A DNA stretch of 34,508 nt from Pseudogemmobacter humi (GTDB taxonomy: Bacteria; Pseudomonadota; Alphaproteobacteria; Rhodobacterales; Rhodobacteraceae). Below the pieces are notes generated by a model. The model worked only from the letters and a program-made list of their open reading frames with translations, was not told the DNA's origin and ran no database searches. The translations under genes and the position numbers were made by a program. Where the stretch lies: positions 1 to 34,508 of the forward strand of contig NZ_UXAW01000080.1 of assembly GCF_900609055.1 (NCBI RefSeq), given 5' to 3'. The stretch's first letter is position 1, and every line of letters starts with the position of its first letter. This document shows positions 32,335-34,508 of this stretch, in pieces.

Positions 32335-32816
32335 TCTGCGCAACCATCGGCGATTTCGCCCTGGAACTGCCGCCCTTCGGCGCCGTCGCCGGGCTGGACC
32401 TCGGGACCAGGACCATCGGCGTCGCGCTCTCCGATCTGCGCCGTTCGGTGGCCACCCCCGCCCTGGTGATCCGGCGCGAGAAATTCACCCTCGACGCGGC
32501 GCAGCTTCTGACGCTGCTGACGGCGCGCGAGGCGAAGGGGATCGTGCTCGGCCTGCCGCTGAACATGGACGGCAGCGAGGGCCCGCGCGCCCAATCGACC
32601 CGCGCCTTCGCCCGCAATCTGGAGAAGCTGACCCCCCTTCCCATCGCCTTCTGGGACGAGCGGCTGTCGACCGTGGCGGCGGAACGCGCGCTGCTGGAGG
32701 CGGATGCGTCGCGAAAGCGTCGCAAAGAGGTTATCGACGCGGTGGCGGCCGGTTATATCCTTCAGGGCGCGCTGGATCGGCTGGCGCAGATCGGGCGGGA
32801 GGATAGCCGCGGGTGA
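32331..32816 (+). CDS. ruvX: RuvX/YqgF pre-16S rRNA processing nuclease
   Basis: A 161-aa RNase H-fold nuclease of the YqgF/RuvX family, implicated in 16S rRNA 5'-end maturation and also called a Holliday junction resolvase-like protein. The catalytic acidic residues seen are Asp23 ([15 protein letters not shown]), Glu110 (FWDERLST) and Asp136 ([12 protein letters not shown]). [12 protein letters not shown] (70-81) is the other family hallmark. It is coupled to ccmI by an ATGA overlap and to the DUF1289 gene by a GTGA overlap. Confidence 0.95.
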   Translation: MICATIGDFALELPPFGAVAGLDLGTRTIGVALSDLRRSVATPALVIRREKFTLDAAQLLTLLTAREAKGIVLGLPLNMDGSEGPRAQSTRAFARNLEKLTPLPIAFWDERLSTVAAERALLEADASRKRRKEVIDAVAAGYILQGALDRLAQIGREDSRG

Positions 32817-33052
32817 AAGACGACCTCTGGCAACGCGACGAAATCGAAAGCCCCTGCGTGAAGATCTGCGTCATCCACCCCGATGCGCAGATCTGCGTCG
32901 GCTGCCACCGCAGCCGCGCCGAGATCGCCGCCTGGTCGCAGATGACGCCAGAGGCGCGGCGCGGGATCATGATGGACCTGCCCTCGCGCGCGGGGCGGCT
33001 GGTGCAGCGCCGCGGCGGCCGGGCCGGAAGGCTCGGGCGCGGCGAGGGCTGA
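32813..33052 (+). CDS. DUF1289 small Cys-rich protein
   Basis: A 79-aa protein using GTG (32813) as start, overlapping the ruvX stop. It has the DUF1289 four-cysteine pattern [22 protein letters not shown]: Cys15, Cys19, Cys28 and Cys31, probably a metal site, followed by the typical [17 protein letters not shown] helix. The C-terminus is Arg/Gly-rich. DUF1289 proteins are widespread in proteobacteria and of unknown function. Translational coupling puts it in the ccmI-ruvX unit. A modular 3' element starts 10 nt after its stop. Confidence 0.88.
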   Translation: MKDDLWQRDEIESPCVKICVIHPDAQICVGCHRSRAEIAAWSQMTPEARRGIMMDLPSRAGRLVQRRGGRAGRLGRGEG

Positions 33053-33061
33053 AACCGGGCC

Positions 33062-33120
33062 GGGGGCCAGCCCCCGTCGCGTTCCGCGACTCCCCCGGGA
33101 TATTTTCAGACAGAAAATGG
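33062..33120 (+). repeat. One-sided modular 3' element (copy 4)
   Basis: Module A is GGGGGC-CA-GCCCCC (33062-33075), module B GTCGCG-TTC-CGCGAC (33076-33090), and the tail CCCCCGGGATATTTTCAGAC runs on into AGAAAATGG (33092-33120). There is no facing tail. Straight after it the base composition drops, so the copy marks the end of the GC-rich core before the mobile segment. Confidence 0.8.
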
Positions 33121-33142
33121 GGCGATGTCTGCTCTGATCGTT

Positions 33143-33496
33143 TCAGTCTCTGAATAGCCTCAATGGAGGGTCTGGAGGAAGGAGGGTCTGGAGGAAAATA
33201 AGATAACCAGCTGTAATTGCTAAAAATATATCTGGAAGCTGTTCTTTTGTGTTACAGTTTTGTGCATCAGGTGATACACGGATTTTGTCTCCTAACTCCG
33301 GCGCTTGAGCAAGCGGACGCCCAGTCAAACCACAGCGCTTCGGCAGCTCGGGATGCGACAGCAAGTTCGCTGTTTGCCACAGACCTGGCCATTTGATTGC
33401 GACGTCAGAGGTAGTGACCCTACCCCACCCAAGTCGATACAATGAGCCCATGGCGGCCATCGGCCGAGTCCCTTTAATGTCTGCTTCGCGGCCCAT
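33143..33496 (-). CDS. Hypothetical protein in A+T-richer segment
   Basis: A minus-strand frame of 117 codons from ATG 33494-33496. The open frame extends about 20 codons further upstream without an ATG (...VEGSVRQNKILDRA). The product has no signal peptide and no motif I know, and contains a hydrophobic stretch (DIFLAITAGYLIFLQTLL) near the end. Codon use is unlike the GC-rich core, with many A/T third positions. A 16-bp tandem duplication (33165-33196) lies within its 3' part. It could be an accessory gene, the remnant of one, or a chance frame. Confidence 0.25.
   Translation of the reverse strand: MGREADIKGTRPMAAMGSLYRLGWGRVTTSDVAIKWPGLWQTANLLSHPELPKRCGLTGRPLAQAPELGDKIRVSPDAQNCNTKEQLPDIFLAITAGYLIFLQTLLPPDPPLRLFRD
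33165..33196. repeat. Perfect 16-bp tandem duplication
   Basis: GGAGGGTCTGGAGGAA occurs twice head to tail with no spacer (33165-33180 and 33181-33196). It lies just beyond the modular 3' element, at the start of the A+T-richer segment, and looks like a slippage or junction scar. Confidence 0.8.
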
Positions 33497-33757
33497 TGCC
33501 CTGTCCAGAATTTTGTTCTGTCGAACAGAGCCTTCAACGATCGTCCTTACGAAGTCTCTCTGCTAAGAATCTTCGTGTCACGCACCGCAATAATTTGAGT
33601 CGCGCTACCCGGGGCCCCTTAATCTCATCAACCTGCCGCAGGCGTCCGGGGGCAGCCGGCCTCTTCCGGGCTTCTGCAATTCTTCTGTCTCATGCCAGTG
33701 GGGCCTCTCTCCCCGAGGGTTTTCTGACCGCCCGTACGACGCGGCGAAACTTCGGCC

Positions 33758-33785
33758 TTGAAGAGCGGCCCGGGCTGCGTATAGA
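33758..33785 (+). promoter_or_regulatory. Promoter of tRNA-Ser
   Basis: TTGAAG (33758-33763), a 16-nt spacer and TATAGA (33780-33785) lie 11 nt upstream of the mature tRNA 5' end. Spacing and position fit a sigma-70-type promoter. The stretch from 33497 to here holds no other feature I can support. Confidence 0.55.
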
Positions 33786-33796
33786 CAGCCCCTCAC

Positions 33797-33886
33797 GGAC
33801 AGTTGGCCGAGTGGTCGAAGGCGCACGCCTGGAAAGTGTGTAGGCGGGGAACCGTCTCGAGGGTTCGAATCCCTCACTGTCCGCCA
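33797..33886 (+). tRNA. tRNA-Ser (anticodon GGA)
   Basis: A 90-nt class II tRNA. The acceptor stem GGACAGT (33797-33803) pairs with ACTGTCC (33876-33882), followed by discriminator G and an encoded CCA (33884-33886). A D-arm TGGCCGAGTGG, anticodon loop CTGGAAA giving GGA (reads UCC/UCU), a long variable arm, and the T arm GAGGGTTCGAATCCCTC are all present. Its 3' end is a typical integration site for islands, and mobile DNA follows it directly. Confidence 0.97.
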
Positions 33887-33975
33887 TATGCCACTGAAAT
33901 CATTGGATAATTTCGCATATACGGCGATATACCCGCCAACCAACCCGCCATCTATTTTGCGATTGGGCGCTTGTG

Positions 33976-34018
33976 GCGTGACACGAATTTTTGCAGTGCA
34001 TGACACGAATACTTGCAG
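33976..34018. repeat. Direct repeats, 22-bp period
   Basis: Two 21-nt units GCRTGACACGAATNNTTGCAG lie at 33976-33996 and 33998-34018, one base apart, differing at three positions. Paired repeats with a two-helix-turn period are typical of transposase or recombinase binding sites at an element end, or of a plasmid/phage iteron. No complete partner element is in the window. Confidence 0.7.
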
Positions 34019-34048
34019 CAGCGCGATTTCGTGAAACCGGGGTGTGAA

Positions 34049-34064
34049 GGGGCGTTTAAGCCCC
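34049..34064. terminator. Small hairpin beyond the methylase remnant
   Basis: GGGGC and GCCCC form a 5-bp stem around GTTTAA, 57 nt past the methylase stop on the minus strand. No T-run follows, so a terminator role is weakly supported. Confidence 0.3.
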
Positions 34065-34121
34065 GATTGAGCGAGCCGTGCTGGGAATCACCGGTCCCCA
34101 AGCTTCGAGGGCGTTGCGAAT

Positions 34122-34436
34122 CTAGGCCAAGCCTCCACCGTCCCGAAGAAAGCCTGGAACGCGTAGGCCCTTCGAGACGATCACCAGTTCCGAGCCGAGC
34201 CGCTTGGTTTGCACAGAGTATTGAATACCCAGCCTGAATACCCTGCGCGCATGATACAGATGCTCGATCTCGGGACAGTCATCATAGGTCGTCACCCAGT
34301 GACGCTGCAGCGAAAGGACTTCCTTCGCAAGATGGGCATGGTCGTCGGCCTGATAATAGCTCGTGTACAGATCTGCTCCCCGGCGGAAGTAGGGCGGATC
34401 GATGCAGAAGTGAGCTACTCCCCGGAAATCGGACAG
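34122..34436 (-). pseudogene. C-terminal remnant of a D12-class DNA adenine methylase, cut by an IS
   Basis: A start-less minus-strand frame of 105 codons runs from the IS boundary (34436) to TAG (34122-34124). It begins LSDFRGVAHFCIDPPYFRRG. DPPY is the catalytic motif IV of N6-adenine methyltransferases, and the following GADLYTSYY, HWVTTYDDCPEIEHLYHARR and TKRLGSELVIVSKG segments match the C-terminal half of Dam/D12-class enzymes. The N-terminal part with the SAM motif is missing, and the frame meets the first base of the IS-like element exactly, so the gene was interrupted by insertion. The other half may lie beyond the element, outside this window. Codon use is less GC-biased than in the core genes, which suggests phage or island origin. 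Confidence 0.75.
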
Positions 34437-34463
34437 TGACGGAAGCTACGATCTGACGTTTGC

Positions 34464-34487
34464 TGGTCTCCAATGACGAGGAGATCA
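34464..34487 (+). promoter_or_regulatory. Stem-loop over the transposase ribosome-binding site
   Basis: TGGTCTCC (34464-34471) pairs with GGAGATCA (34480-34487), with one G-T pair, around 8 nt. The Shine-Dalgarno-like GGAG lies in the 3' arm just upstream of the ATG at 34491. Such a hairpin would hide the site in transcripts that read in from outside, a known way IS elements limit transposase synthesis. Confidence 0.5.
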
Positions 34488-34490
34488 GGA

Positions 34491-34508
34491 ATGCGGAAAC
34501 GCAGGAAC
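34491..34508 (+). CDS. Transposase OrfA, first codons only
   Basis: ATG at 34491 starts MRKRRN before the window ends. IS3-family OrfA proteins often begin with such a basic stretch followed by a helix-turn-helix. With six codons visible the family call depends on the upstream element end and stem-loop. Confidence 0.5.

Larger units (their letters stand above)
34437..34508 (+). mobile_element. Left end of an IS3-family-like element
   Basis: The element appears to begin with TGACGGAAGC at 34437, where the methylase frame stops matching. It contains a stem-loop (34464-34487) and then the first codons of a transposase. A TG-starting end and the MRKRRN protein start suit IS3-family elements. The right end and target duplication are outside the window, so the boundary is inferred. 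Confidence 0.6.

Noticed and set aside
33496-33843. Plus-strand frame of 115 codons running into tRNA-Ser
   Set aside because: Ends within the tRNA, shows no motif, and its Ser/Arg-rich content looks random.
33605-34006. Minus-strand frame of 133 codons across tRNA-Ser
   Set aside because: It translates the tRNA itself (VRDSNPRDGSPP-type string), a common false protein call.

Overview
The window looks like chromosomal DNA from a GC-rich alphaproteobacterium of the order Rhodobacterales (Rhodobacter/Paracoccus-like). Grounds for this are the gene order yajC-secD-secF-Mth938-ccmABCDG, the yfgM-like/bamB/der cluster, a four-subunit sarcosine oxidase operon, a CcmI-RuvX-DUF1289 string, and strong G/C at third codon positions. 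GC was judged by eye, not computed. About 33 kb is core or near-core sequence. The last 1.4 kb, from about 33.12 kb, is visibly richer in A+T and mobile.

Layout. 1-0.6 kb: a structured repeat and a small secreted-protein reading frame interrupted by an in-frame TGA. 0.67-3.4 kb: cytochrome c maturation genes ccmA-B-C-D-G on the minus strand. 3.5-6.95 kb: Mth938-domain gene, secF, secD and yajC in one minus-strand operon feeding towards ccm. 7.2-8.5 kb: serS (plus). 8.7-12.3 kb: der, bamB and a YfgM-like TPR protein (minus). 12.4-15.8 kb: a large secreted caspase-fold protein with a long TPR-like repeat array. 16.2-18.6 kb: an Atm1-type ABC exporter divergent from a Cys-rich ArsR-family regulator, with a palindromic operator candidate between them. 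18.7-22.1 kb: LysM protein, LOG-family protein and TraB/GumN protein. 22.2-25.0 kb: Fe-type superoxide dismutase, FkbM methyltransferase and two paralogous small secreted proteins. 25.1-30.8 kb: the heterotetrameric sarcosine oxidase operon soxB-(Pro-rich membrane protein)-soxD-soxA-soxG, which turns sarcosine into glycine, passing the methyl group to folate. 31.1-33.05 kb: ccmI-ruvX-DUF1289, translationally coupled. 33.1-34.5 kb: tRNA-Ser(GGA) followed by mobile DNA: direct repeats, a DNA adenine methylase remnant cut off by an IS3-like element, and the first codons of its transposase.

The most striking signal is not a protein. Many gene 3' ends carry structured repeats of three unrelated families. 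(1) A modular element: a G5C/GC5 hairpin, a second hairpin whose stem sequence changes but stays paired, and a tail CCCGGGRTATTT-N4-CAG...ATGAA. It occurs after der, after the ABC exporter, after the LOG gene, after DUF1289 and, degraded, after traB. Where two genes converge, the elements face each other and form long inverted repeats. (2) Two back-to-back 22-bp palindromes, after the Mth938 gene and after soxB. (3) A long hairpin at 3-60 and 18582-18649 with a compensatory C-G to G-C change. Together they suggest a repeat-based system of 3'-end formation or mRNA stabilisation.

Other points worth a second look are the ArsR/Atm1 pair as a possible metalloid or thiol-conjugate efflux module, the secreted caspase-TPR protein, an intrinsic terminator inside the sox operon, and the tRNA-Ser-linked island with an IS-disrupted methylase.
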